Notes under the pieces: model-generated | What the model was told of the DNA's origin: nothing | What the model saw: only the letters and a program-made list of their open reading frames with translations | Databases searched by the model: none | Made by a program: the position numbers and the translations under genes | Shown here: piece by piece, positions 5,945-12,132 of the stretch | Position numbering within the stretch: the stretch's first letter is position 1 | How the letters are laid out: every line of letters starts with the position of its first letter | Origin: Ilumatobacteraceae bacterium | GTDB taxonomy: Bacteria; Actinomycetota; Acidimicrobiia; Acidimicrobiales; Ilumatobacteraceae | DNA length: 13,675 nt | Assembly: GCA_007117775.1 (NCBI GenBank) | Contig: SKFX01000008.1 | Location: 1 to 13,675 of the forward strand | Reading direction: 5' to 3'

Positions 5945-7315
5945 ATGTCGGAGAATTCAACCATGGGCTCGGCGAGTGCCGTGCTGACCTCTTTGCCCGC
6001 CGGCGAGCGGATCGGGATCGCCTTCTCGGGGGGGCTCGACACCTCGGCCGCAGTGGCGTGGATGCGCGAACGCGGCGCGATCCCCTATGCCTACACCGCC
6101 GATCTCGGCCAATACGACGAGCCGGATCTCGCCGGGGTGCCCGATCGAGCCCTGGCCTATGGAGCCGAAGCCGCCCGGCTGGTGGACTGTCGCGACGAAC
6201 TGGTCCGCGAGGGACTCATGGCGCTGCAATGCGGCGCATTCCACATCTCGACGGCCGGGCGCACCTACTTCAACACCACACCGCTCGGCCGGGCCGTCAC
6301 CGGAACCCTGCTGGTGCGAGCGATGCGCGATGACCAGGTCGACATCTGGGGCGACGGTTCGACGTACAAGGGCAACGACATCGAGCGGTTCTACCGCTAC
6401 GGCCTGTTGGTGAACCCCCAGTTGAGGATCTACAAGCCATGGCTGGATCCGACCTTCGTCGATGAGCTCGGCGGACGCCAGGGAATGAGCGACTTCCTCG
6501 CGGAGCACCAACTGCCCTATCGCGACAGTGCCGAGAAGGCCTACTCGACCGATGCCAACATCTGGGGAGCGACCCATGAGGCCAAGATCCTCGAAGAGCT
6601 GTCGAGTTCGATGGAGATCGTGTCACCGATCATGGGGGTGGCCCATTGGGATGACTCGGTGACCATCGCCACCGAGGACATCGTCATCGGTTTCGAGGAG
6701 GGCTGGCCGGTCTCGATCGGTGGCCGGACCTTCGAATCCCAGGTCGATCTGGTGCTCGAAGCCAATGCCATCGGTGGACGCCACGGTCTCGGCATGAGTG
6801 ACCAGATCGAGAACCGGATCATCGAGGCCAAGAGCCGCGGCATCTACGAGGCTCCCGGCCTCGCCCTGTTGCATATCGCCTATGAGCGTCTGGTGTCGGC
6901 GATCCACAATGAGGACACCCTGGCCAACTATCGAACGATGGGATACCGGCTCGGCCGCCTGCTCTACGAGGGTCGCTGGTTCGATCCTCAGGCTCTGATG
7001 CTGCGCGAACCGCTCTTGCGCTGGGTCGGCTCTGCGATCACCGGTGAGGTGACACTCAGGTTGCGGCGTGGAGATGACTACACACTCCTGGACACCACCG
7101 GCCCAGCGTTGACCTATGCCCCTGAGCGACTGTCGATGGAACGTGTCGAGGACGCCGCATTCGGGCCGTTGGATCGGATCGGACAGTTGACGATGCGCAA
7201 TCTCGATATCCGAGACACCCGCGCCAAACTCGATCTCTATCGCGGCCTCGGAGCGATCGGGCCCGGCGGCCTGACCGCACTCGAGAATCCCGACGACGGT
7301 GCCGGCGAATCCTGA
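5945..7315 (+). CDS. argG: Argininosuccinate synthase, long (E. coli-like) type
   Basis: Joins citrulline and aspartate with ATP to form argininosuccinate, the penultimate step of arginine synthesis, in the cytoplasm. At 456 residues it matches the E. coli-type enzyme (about 447) rather than the roughly 400-residue type common in actinobacteria. The ATP pyrophosphatase P-loop is IGIAFSGGLDTSAAVAWM (SGGLDTS at 28-34), followed by PYAYTADLGQYDEPD, ALQCGAFHIST, YFNTTPLGRAVTGT, IWGDGSTYKGNDIERFYRYG, KAYSTDANIWGATHEAK, IGGRHGLGMSDQIENRIIEA and LTMRNLDIRDTR, all close to the E. coli protein. The ATG at 5945 fits a -10 box 8 bases upstream; an ATG at 5963 would give 450 residues. No other arginine gene is in the window. 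Its 3' end converges with an M20 peptidase, a family that includes ArgE, though that neighbour looks more like the carboxypeptidase G2 branch. Confidence 0.96.
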   Translation: MSENSTMGSASAVLTSLPAGERIGIAFSGGLDTSAAVAWMRERGAIPYAYTADLGQYDEPDLAGVPDRALAYGAEAARLVDCRDELVREGLMALQCGAFHISTAGRTYFNTTPLGRAVTGTLLVRAMRDDQVDIWGDGSTYKGNDIERFYRYGLLVNPQLRIYKPWLDPTFVDELGGRQGMSDFLAEHQLPYRDSAEKAYSTDANIWGATHEAKILEELSSSMEIVSPIMGVAHWDDSVTIATEDIVIGFEEGWPVSIGGRTFESQVDLVLEANAIGGRHGLGMSDQIENRIIEAKSRGIYEAPGLALLHIAYERLVSAIHNEDTLANYRTMGYRLGRLLYEGRWFDPQALMLREPLLRWVGSAITGEVTLRLRRGDDYTLLDTTGPALTYAPERLSMERVEDAAFGPLDRIGQLTMRNLDIRDTRAKLDLYRGLGAIGPGGLTALENPDDGAGES

Positions 7316-7342
7316 GCGCTCTCAGCGCTGAGTACCGCTCAG
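7312..7342. terminator. Inverted repeat between convergent argG and M20 peptidase, spanning both stops
   Basis: CTGAGCG (7312-7318) is perfectly complementary to CGCTCAG (7336-7342), with a 17-base loop that holds a perfect 12-base palindrome, CTCAGCGCTGAG (7321-7332). The argG stop TGA (7313-7315) and the M20 stop (TCA on plus, 7339-7341) lie in opposite arms. There is no T-tract, so it is not a classical intrinsic terminator. A bidirectional T-less terminator or RNA end is the likely role, by inference. Confidence 0.5.
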
Positions 7343-8448
7343 TCCAACAACTGGGCCAAGATCCCATGGAGCAGCGCGGCGCGCTCGGGCATCGTCGCCA
7401 CCTCGACGTACTCATGATCGGCGTGTGCTCCACCGCCGACGGCTCCGAGGCCGTCGAGCGTGGGGATCCCGAGGGCGGCGGTGAAGTTCCCGTCGGACGC
7501 ACCTCCGACTTCGACCGCTTCGAGCTCAGGTGCCACAGCGTGCGCAACCGCCAACAGCGATGCCGCTGCCTCGGGTGCCATCGGTGGGCGTTTGATGGAG
7601 CCGAGCACCACCACCTCACACTCGACGCCTTCGAGCCCCGCGAAGCACGCCTCGACGCGCTCAGCCTCCTCGGCGCTGGTGACGCGAACATCGACACGCA
7701 CCGAGGTGGAGGCCGGCACGACATTGTCCGCAGTCCCCGAACGACACACGGTCGGTGTCACCGTGGTTCCTCGACTCAGATCGGCGAACGAGGCCACCTC
7801 GAGCACCACCCGCGCTGCCTCGATGAGGGAGTTGCGACCCCGTTCGGGCTCGAGGCCTGCATGGGCGGCTCGGCCGGTGACCACCACCTCGAAGGTTCCG
7901 GTCCCCTTGCGTCCCACCTTGAGCGCACCACCGTCTGCGCTCGGCTCGAGCACCAGCACCGCACCGCAGATCGCTGCTCGCTCTTCGAGCAGTTCGCGCG
8001 AGGTCAGCGACCCGACCTCCTCATCGCAGGTCATCAGGATCTCGATACCGCTGCGGTCCTCGAGCGCCGCAACGGCATGCAACCCCTGGACGATCCCGGC
8101 CTTCATATCGAAGACCCCCGGGCCCGTCGCCCGGCCGTTCTCGACGCGAAAGGGTCGATCGGAATGGGTTCCGAGATCGAACACGGTGTCATGATGTCCG
8201 AGCAACAGCACACGCGGCGTCCCCGACGCTCGCCACCACACGTGTGGACCGGCTGGACCGTGCACGAGTTCAGGTTCGGAACCAAGACGCTCGCCGATCA
8301 ATCGACTCAGGGTCCGCGCCGAGGCCTCGAGCGCATCACGGTCATTGGACGGCGATTCGGTGCCGACGAGCAGCGCCAGGTCCTCGATCATGGTCTCGAG
8401 GTCGAATGCATCGGGATCCCGGGCGATGGGATTGCGCGCTGTGGCCAC
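7339..8448 (-). CDS. M20-family metallopeptidase (carboxypeptidase G2 / ArgE-DapE-like)
   Basis: Zinc-dependent amidohydrolase of 369 residues. Metal ligands and catalytic residues are visible: LLLGHHDTVFD (H85, D87), GPGVFDMKAG (D114), MTCDEEVGS (E143 general base, E144), LVLEPS (E168) and a C-terminal GGGAHADHEYV (H342 or H345). The insert domain (about 175-280) contains the family's RGRAAHAG-like segment (TGRAAHAGLEPERGRNSLIEA). FDMKAG and LEPS resemble the glutamate carboxypeptidase/CPG2 branch more than ArgE or DapE; the natural substrate is unknown. No signal peptide, so cytoplasmic. The frame is open up to 8496, but GTG 8448 is chosen because TACGGT lies exactly 6 bases upstream, the same spacing as at bcp and VIT1. 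Divergent from the VIT1 gene across 122 bases. Confidence 0.85.
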   Translation of the reverse strand: MATARNPIARDPDAFDLETMIEDLALLVGTESPSNDRDALEASARTLSRLIGERLGSEPELVHGPAGPHVWWRASGTPRVLLLGHHDTVFDLGTHSDRPFRVENGRATGPGVFDMKAGIVQGLHAVAALEDRSGIEILMTCDEEVGSLTSRELLEERAAICGAVLVLEPSADGGALKVGRKGTGTFEVVVTGRAAHAGLEPERGRNSLIEAARVVLEVASFADLSRGTTVTPTVCRSGTADNVVPASTSVRVDVRVTSAEEAERVEACFAGLEGVECEVVVLGSIKRPPMAPEAAASLLAVAHAVAPELEAVEVGGASDGNFTAALGIPTLDGLGAVGGGAHADHEYVEVATMPERAALLHGILAQLLD

Positions 8449-8454
8449 GTACTC

Positions 8455-8460
8455 ACCGTA
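8455..8460 (-). promoter_or_regulatory. Candidate -10 element of the M20 peptidase gene
   Basis: TACGGT on the minus strand, then six bases (GAGTAC), then GTG 8448. The predicted transcription start is the G of the start codon, that is, a leaderless mRNA. Confidence 0.5.
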
Positions 8461-8558
8461 GTGACTACAGGGCCGGATCGCATCGATCAGCAGCACTGCT
8501 CGCCGAGCGCCGAAGCCGATGCCACCGCAGTCGAATCGGAGAGACCGTCACAGATCAC

Positions 8559-8564
8559 TAGGCT
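8559..8564 (+). promoter_or_regulatory. Candidate -10 element of the VIT1-family gene
   Basis: TAGGCT, six bases (CGCACT), then GTG 8571. The predicted transcription start coincides with the first base of the start codon. No Shine-Dalgarno sequence is present. The 98 bases between this and the divergent M20 element show no other signal I can support. Confidence 0.5.
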
Positions 8565-8570
8565 CGCACT

Positions 8571-9278
8571 GTGAGCAAAGCTGAACCGCATGCCGGCCAT
8601 CGCTCAGTCTCAGGCGGACTGGCGCGCGCCTCGGTCTTTGGCATCAACGATGGACTCGTCTCCAATGTCTCACTGATCCTGGGCTTCGCAGCCTCCGGTG
8701 TGGACACCTCGGTGGTGCAACTGGCCGGTATCGCCGGCGCGATCGCAGGTGGCATCTCGATGGCAGCGGGCGAATGGATCAGTGTCACCGCGCAGAACGA
8801 CCTGATCAAGCGCGAGTTCGAGGTCGAAAAACGTGAGCATATCCACAACCGTGAGCACGAGACCGAAGAACTCGCCGAGCATTACATGGAACAGGGCCTC
8901 GACGCCGACCTGGCCACCCTCGTCGCCGAGAAGGTCATGGCCAATCCCGAGACCGCGCTCGAGGTGCACACCCGCCAAGAACTTGGTGTGGATCCGCATC
9001 AGCTGCCATCGCCGTTCTGGGCGGCGGGCCTGTCGTTCATCTGCTTCATGTTCGGTGCTGTCCTCCCGATCATCCCGTGGTTCCTGACCAGCGGTGTCGC
9101 GGCCGCAGTGATCTCGGTCTCGGTCGGCGTGATCGCCGCCGCGGTGGTCGGTGCACTGATCGGCCGCTTCGCCGAACGGTCGATCCCGGCATCGATCATC
9201 CGCCAGGTGGGCATCGTGCTGGTGGCCTGTGCGGTGACGTTCACCATCGGACAGGTCGTCGGCGTCAACCTCGACTGA
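8571..9278 (+). CDS. VIT1/CCC1-family Fe2+/Mn2+ transporter
   Basis: A 235-residue membrane protein of the vacuolar iron transporter family, which move Fe2+ or Mn2+ out of the cytoplasm (in bacteria, export or detoxification). Family signatures are ASVFGINDGLVSNVSLILGF in the first helix, AGAIAGGISMAAGEWISVTAQ in the second, and a cytoplasmic Glu/His-rich metal-binding domain (about 84-145) with EVEKREHIHNREHETEELAEHY, MEQGLDADLATLVAEKVM and NPETALEVHTRQELGVDP. Three further hydrophobic helices follow (FWAAGLSFICFMFGAVLPIIPW, AAAVISVSVGVIAAAVVGALIG, QVGIVLVACAVTFTIGQVVG), matching the five-helix fold. GTG start supported by a -10 box at ideal leaderless spacing. Iron versus manganese preference cannot be read from sequence. 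The DUF2237 gene follows after 62 bases. Confidence 0.88.
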   Translation: MSKAEPHAGHRSVSGGLARASVFGINDGLVSNVSLILGFAASGVDTSVVQLAGIAGAIAGGISMAAGEWISVTAQNDLIKREFEVEKREHIHNREHETEELAEHYMEQGLDADLATLVAEKVMANPETALEVHTRQELGVDPHQLPSPFWAAGLSFICFMFGAVLPIIPWFLTSGVAAAVISVSVGVIAAAVVGALIGRFAERSIPASIIRQVGIVLVACAVTFTIGQVVGVNLD

Positions 9279-9325
9279 TGACGGCGAGCGCAACGACTCA
9301 GATGACGCCGCGCTGAACCGCTCGA

Positions 9326-9336
9326 TAGGTTGGAGG
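9326..9336 (+). promoter_or_regulatory. Overlapping -10-like element and strong ribosome site of the DUF2237 gene
   Basis: TAGGTT (9326-9331) is a -10-like hexamer 9 bases before ATG 9341, predicting a start near 9338. GGAGG (9332-9336) is the best Shine-Dalgarno match in the window, 4 bases before the ATG, but it would lie upstream of that transcription start. It could work only on a longer transcript, for example read-through from the VIT1 gene. Confidence 0.4.
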
Positions 9337-9340
9337 AATC

Positions 9341-9712
9341 ATGCAACAGACCAATGTCCTCGGCACCGAACTCCTCGAGTGTTCACTCGACCCGCTCACC
9401 GGCTACTACCGGACCGGTTGTTGTGAGAACCGCGGCGATGATCCGGGTCTGCACGTGATCTGCTGTCGGGTGACCGATGACTTCTTGGAGTTCAGCGTGT
9501 CGCGGGGCAATGACCTCAGCACACCGAGACCGCAATGGGGTTTCGCTGGCCTGAGCGATGGCGATCAATGGTGTGTCTGCGCGACCCGCTGGGCCGAGGC
9601 CCTCGAGGCCGACCGAGCGTGTCCGGTGGTGCTCGAGGCAACACATATCTCTGCGCTCGAGTACGTCTCACTCGAGGATCTGAAACGCCACGCCATCGAC
9701 CCTGCTGGCTGA
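9341..9712 (+). CDS. DUF2237 family protein, Cys-rich
   Basis: A 123-residue soluble protein of the widespread uncharacterised family DUF2237. The family core is present almost unbroken: NVLGTELLECSLDPLTGYYR, TGCCENRGDDPGLHVICC, VTDDFLEFSVSRGNDLSTPR, WGFAGLSDGDQWCVCATRW and PVVLEATHISALEYVSLEDLKRHA. It has eight cysteines (14, 27, 28, 41, 42, 78, 80, 94), in C-C and C-x-C arrangements, which suggests metal binding or redox chemistry, but no activity is known to me. Start at ATG 9341 with GGAGG just upstream. It follows the VIT1-family transporter on the same strand and converges with a thiol peroxidase. The shared theme of metal and thiols is suggestive only. Confidence 0.88.
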   Translation: MQQTNVLGTELLECSLDPLTGYYRTGCCENRGDDPGLHVICCRVTDDFLEFSVSRGNDLSTPRPQWGFAGLSDGDQWCVCATRWAEALEADRACPVVLEATHISALEYVSLEDLKRHAIDPAG

Positions 9713-9741
9713 GACCCCACAGATCTCACCACCGACAGGTA

Positions 9742-10245
9742 TCAGGACACCTCGTCGAGGGCGGCGAGCAGCGCCGTCGGCGTGTCGGCCGGGGAGATCT
9801 TCGGCCAGGCACGCTCGATACGACCCGTCGGCGAGATCAGGAACGCTGAGCGAGCCACACCCATCGAGGTCTTGCCGTAGAGCTTCTTCTCCACCCACAC
9901 GCCGTACTTGTCGGCCACCACATGGTCGGGGTCTGACAGCAACGTGAAGCCGAGCGAGTACTTGTCATCGAAGCGGGCCAGTTTCGCCACCGGGTCGGTG
10001 CTGATCCCGATGATGACCGTGTCACCGACATCGCCGGCGATATCGCGCAGACCGCAGGCCTGCGTCGTGCATCCGGGGGTGTCAGCGCGCGGGTAAAAGT
10101 ACACGAGGACTCTCCGACCCTTGAACGAAGACAGCCTGATCGCATCTCCATGCTGGTCGACGAGATTGAACGCCGGAGCCCGGTCACCGGCCACCGGCGC
10201 GGTCGAATCGCTGCGTATGGGTGTTTTAGAAGCCTCGGGCGCCAT
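9742..10245 (-). CDS. bcp: Peroxiredoxin of the Bcp/PrxQ (AhpC-TSA) family
   Basis: Thiol peroxidase that reduces H2O2 and organic hydroperoxides in the cytoplasm, normally recycled by thioredoxin. It is 167 residues, typical length. The active site is FYPRADTPGCTTQACGLRD with peroxidatic C59 and resolving C64 five residues later, the intramolecular two-Cys BCP arrangement. GDRAPAFNLVDQHGDAIRLS precedes it; ISTDPVAKLARFDDKYSLGF and LLSDPDHVVADKYGVW follow. The conserved distal Arg is in MGVARSAFLISPTGRIE. The frame stays open to 10482, but that would run through the start of the divergent ABC gene, and ATG 10245 has a TACCAT box exactly 6 bases upstream. Divergent from the ABC operon across only 37 bases. 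Confidence 0.93.
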   Translation of the reverse strand: MAPEASKTPIRSDSTAPVAGDRAPAFNLVDQHGDAIRLSSFKGRRVLVYFYPRADTPGCTTQACGLRDIAGDVGDTVIIGISTDPVAKLARFDDKYSLGFTLLSDPDHVVADKYGVWVEKKLYGKTSMGVARSAFLISPTGRIERAWPKISPADTPTALLAALDEVS

Positions 10246-10251
10246 GCCCTT

Positions 10252-10257
10252 ATGGTA
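10252..10257 (-). promoter_or_regulatory. Candidate -10 element of bcp
   Basis: TACCAT on the minus strand, six bases (AAGGGC), then ATG 10245: an ideal leaderless arrangement. The same bases read on plus give TATGGT (10251-10256), a possible -10 for the divergent ABC operon, so one site could serve both directions. Confidence 0.5.
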
Positions 10258-10263
10258 CTGAGA

Positions 10264-10269
10264 TACGGT
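10264..10269 (+). promoter_or_regulatory. Candidate -10 element of the compatible-solute ABC operon
   Basis: TACGGT predicts a start near 10276, one base before an in-frame TTG (10277) and seven before GTG 10283. If the upstream TATGGT (10251-10256) is used instead, the leader would contain AGGG (10272-10275) 7 bases before GTG 10283. Confidence 0.35.
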
Positions 10270-10282
10270 GTAGGGCTTGTCA

Positions 10283-11413
10283 GTGGACCTCGACACCGCA
10301 GCGATCGCCCTGAACAACGTCACCAAACGGTTCTCCGAGACCGGCCCGGCGGCGGTGACCGAGCTCACCTTGGGTGTCGCCGAATCCGAGATCGTGGCCT
10401 TCGTCGGCCCATCGGGATGCGGCAAGACGACCACATTGCGGATGATCAACCGCCTGATCGAGCCGACCGAGGGTTCCATCAAGGTCCTCGGCCGCGACCA
10501 GGACGCGCTGCCCGCCCATGAGCTGAGACGCAGTATCGGCTACGTGATCCAACAGATCGGCCTGTTCCCCCATCACTCGATCCGTCGAAACATCGGTGCT
10601 GTCCCCGAACTTCTGGGTTGGGATCGCAAGCGCATCGATGAGCGCTGCGATGAACTCGTCGAGTTGGTCAGTTTGGATCCGTCGCTGCTGGATCGCTACC
10701 CCGCCGAGCTGTCAGGCGGGCAGCAACAGCGCGTCGGTGTGGCCCGCGCCCTCGCAGCCGACCCGCCGATCCTGTTGATGGATGAGCCCTACAGTGCCGT
10801 GGATCCGATCGTGCGCGAACACCTCCAGGACGAACTGCTCACGCTCCAGGAACGGGTCCACAAGACCATCGTCATCGTCACCCATGATGTCGACGAGGCG
10901 ATCCGGCTCGCCGATCGGGTGGCGATCTTCAATATCGGCGGAATCGTCGAACAGTACGACCGGCCAGCAGCGATCCTGCGCGCGCCGGCCAACCAGTTCG
11001 TCGCCTCCTTCCTCGGTCGCGAACGAGGCCTGCGCCAGTTGGCACTGCTCACCGTCAACGATCTGACGACCATCGCTGGCCCGACGGCGACATTGACGAC
11101 CCCGGTCGCATCAGCGCGCCAGCTCGCAGCAGCCAATCGGGTCTCATGGGTGGCCATCGGTGAGGGCCAGCAACTCCTCGGATGGGTATCGCTGCACGAG
11201 GCCGACGCCCGCTGGCCCGACGGCAGTGGCGAACAAGCGACGGTGGCCGACCTCACCCTGCAGGACTTCGTGGCGGTGGTGCGACCCGATACCCCGGTGC
11301 GCGAAGCCCTCGATGTGATCGTGACCTCATCGTCTCAGATGGCGGCCGTGGTCGACGATGACACCTTCACCGGCTTCATCACCATCAGCCAGATCGCCGG
11401 TGGGCTCGACTGA
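10283..11413 (+). CDS. opuCA: Compatible-solute (glycine betaine/choline type) ABC importer, ATPase with CBS domains
   Basis: The ATP-hydrolysing subunit of an OpuC/ProV/YehX-type importer, on the cytoplasmic side of the membrane, 376 residues from GTG 10283. ABC motifs: Walker A GPSGCGKTT (42-50), Q-loop YVIQQIGLFPHHS, signature LSGGQQQRVGVARAL (143-157), Walker B ILLMDEP (163-169), D-loop SAVDP and switch His in THDVDEA (H201). Residues from about 255 to the C-terminus form a CBS-domain pair (SWVAIGEGQQLLGWVSLHEA; VRPDTPVREALDVI ... FTGFITISQIAGGL). In OpuA-type systems such CBS pairs sense ionic strength or nucleotides and gate transport. The start is ambiguous: TTG 10277 is in frame two codons upstream. 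The stop overlaps the permease start (TGATG), so translation is coupled. Substrate is inferred from family only. Confidence 0.9.
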   Translation: MDLDTAAIALNNVTKRFSETGPAAVTELTLGVAESEIVAFVGPSGCGKTTTLRMINRLIEPTEGSIKVLGRDQDALPAHELRRSIGYVIQQIGLFPHHSIRRNIGAVPELLGWDRKRIDERCDELVELVSLDPSLLDRYPAELSGGQQQRVGVARALAADPPILLMDEPYSAVDPIVREHLQDELLTLQERVHKTIVIVTHDVDEAIRLADRVAIFNIGGIVEQYDRPAAILRAPANQFVASFLGRERGLRQLALLTVNDLTTIAGPTATLTTPVASARQLAAANRVSWVAIGEGQQLLGWVSLHEADARWPDGSGEQATVADLTLQDFVAVVRPDTPVREALDVIVTSSSQMAAVVDDDTFTGFITISQIAGGLD

Positions 11414-12132
11414 TGTCAGCTGTGGCTGGGTTCGTCGTCGGCCAACGCACCTCGAACGGTCGTGATTCGTTCATCTGGTGGGACTGGATCACCCGTCGAC
11501 CAGATGAGATCTGGCAGCGCACGCTCGAACACGTCCAGATGACCGTGGTGGCCGTCGGCATCGGCTTCGTGATCTCGATGCTGCTGTCGGTGATCGCCGT
11601 GCGCTGGCGCTGGACGTATGGGCCGATCACCTGGGTGGGGAACCTGCTCTACACGATCCCGAGTCTGGCGCTGTTCGTGGTGCTGATCCCCTTCACCGGC
11701 CTCGGCTTCGTCACCGCGCAGATCGCGCTCGTCAGCTACACCATCTTGATCCTGGTGCGCACCATGGTCACCGGCCTGGATTCGATCCCGCCGGCAGTTC
11801 GCGAGGCTGCTGATGCGCTCGGCTACACCCGACTGCGACGGATGCGCTCAGTGGACATCCCACTGGCCATCCCGGCGATCATCGCTGGGATTCGCATCGC
11901 TGCGGTCACCGTGATCGGCCTGGTCACCATCACCGCGCTGATCGGCAACGGCGGGTACGGAGCATTCATCAATGACGGTCTCAATCGTCGATTCCCCACC
12001 CCGATCATCCTGGGTGCGAGCCTGTCGGTCCTGCTGGCACTGATCGTCGACTCAGCCCTCGTCATCATCGGCCGGATCGCCACCCCATGGCAGCGCATCG
12101 CCGAACAACGCTTCGAGGCGGCGGGGCGATGA
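11413..12132 (+). CDS. Compatible-solute ABC importer, first permease (OpuCB/OpuCD type)
   Basis: A 239-residue inner-membrane subunit with five or six helices, BPD_transp_1 fold. An unusually polar N-terminal stretch (RTSNGRDSFIWWDWITRRPDEIW) precedes the first helix. Typical motifs are HVQMTVVAVGIGFVISMLLS, LLYTIPSLALFVVLIPFTGLG and the EAA loop EAADALGYTRLRRMRSVDIPLAIPAIIAGIR, which docks on the ATPase. IGNGGYGAFINDGL matches the family's LGxGGLG turn. The ATG shares its A with the stop of the ATPase gene, and its own stop overlaps the next start by four bases, so the three genes are translated as a coupled set. The pair of permeases would form a heterodimer. Confidence 0.9.
   Translation: MSAVAGFVVGQRTSNGRDSFIWWDWITRRPDEIWQRTLEHVQMTVVAVGIGFVISMLLSVIAVRWRWTYGPITWVGNLLYTIPSLALFVVLIPFTGLGFVTAQIALVSYTILILVRTMVTGLDSIPPAVREAADALGYTRLRRMRSVDIPLAIPAIIAGIRIAAVTVIGLVTITALIGNGGYGAFINDGLNRRFPTPIILGASLSVLLALIVDSALVIIGRIATPWQRIAEQRFEAAGR

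Noticed and set aside
5504..7315. 603-residue frame that would extend argG upstream by about 147 codons
   Set aside because: The extra part is Arg/Gly-rich with no family match and lies out of frame over the small membrane protein gene. ArgG begins naturally at about 5945.
8449..8496. N-terminal extension of the M20 peptidase to 8496
   Set aside because: It would place the coding start upstream of the well-spaced TACGGT element; the extra 16 residues match no family feature.
7366..8574. 402-residue plus-strand open frame opposite the M20 peptidase
   Set aside because: Arg/His/Gly-rich, no motifs, and exactly antisense to a clear metallopeptidase; a product of high-GC codon bias.
9710..9728. 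Hairpin between convergent DUF2237 and bcp (TGAGA ... TCTCA)
   Set aside because: 5-base stem with a 9-base loop and no T-tract; it again contains a stop codon, but is too weak to annotate alone.
9742..10482. 246-residue frame extending bcp upstream
   Set aside because: It would read antisense through the start and Walker A region of the ABC ATPase. The peroxiredoxin fold starts after ATG 10245.
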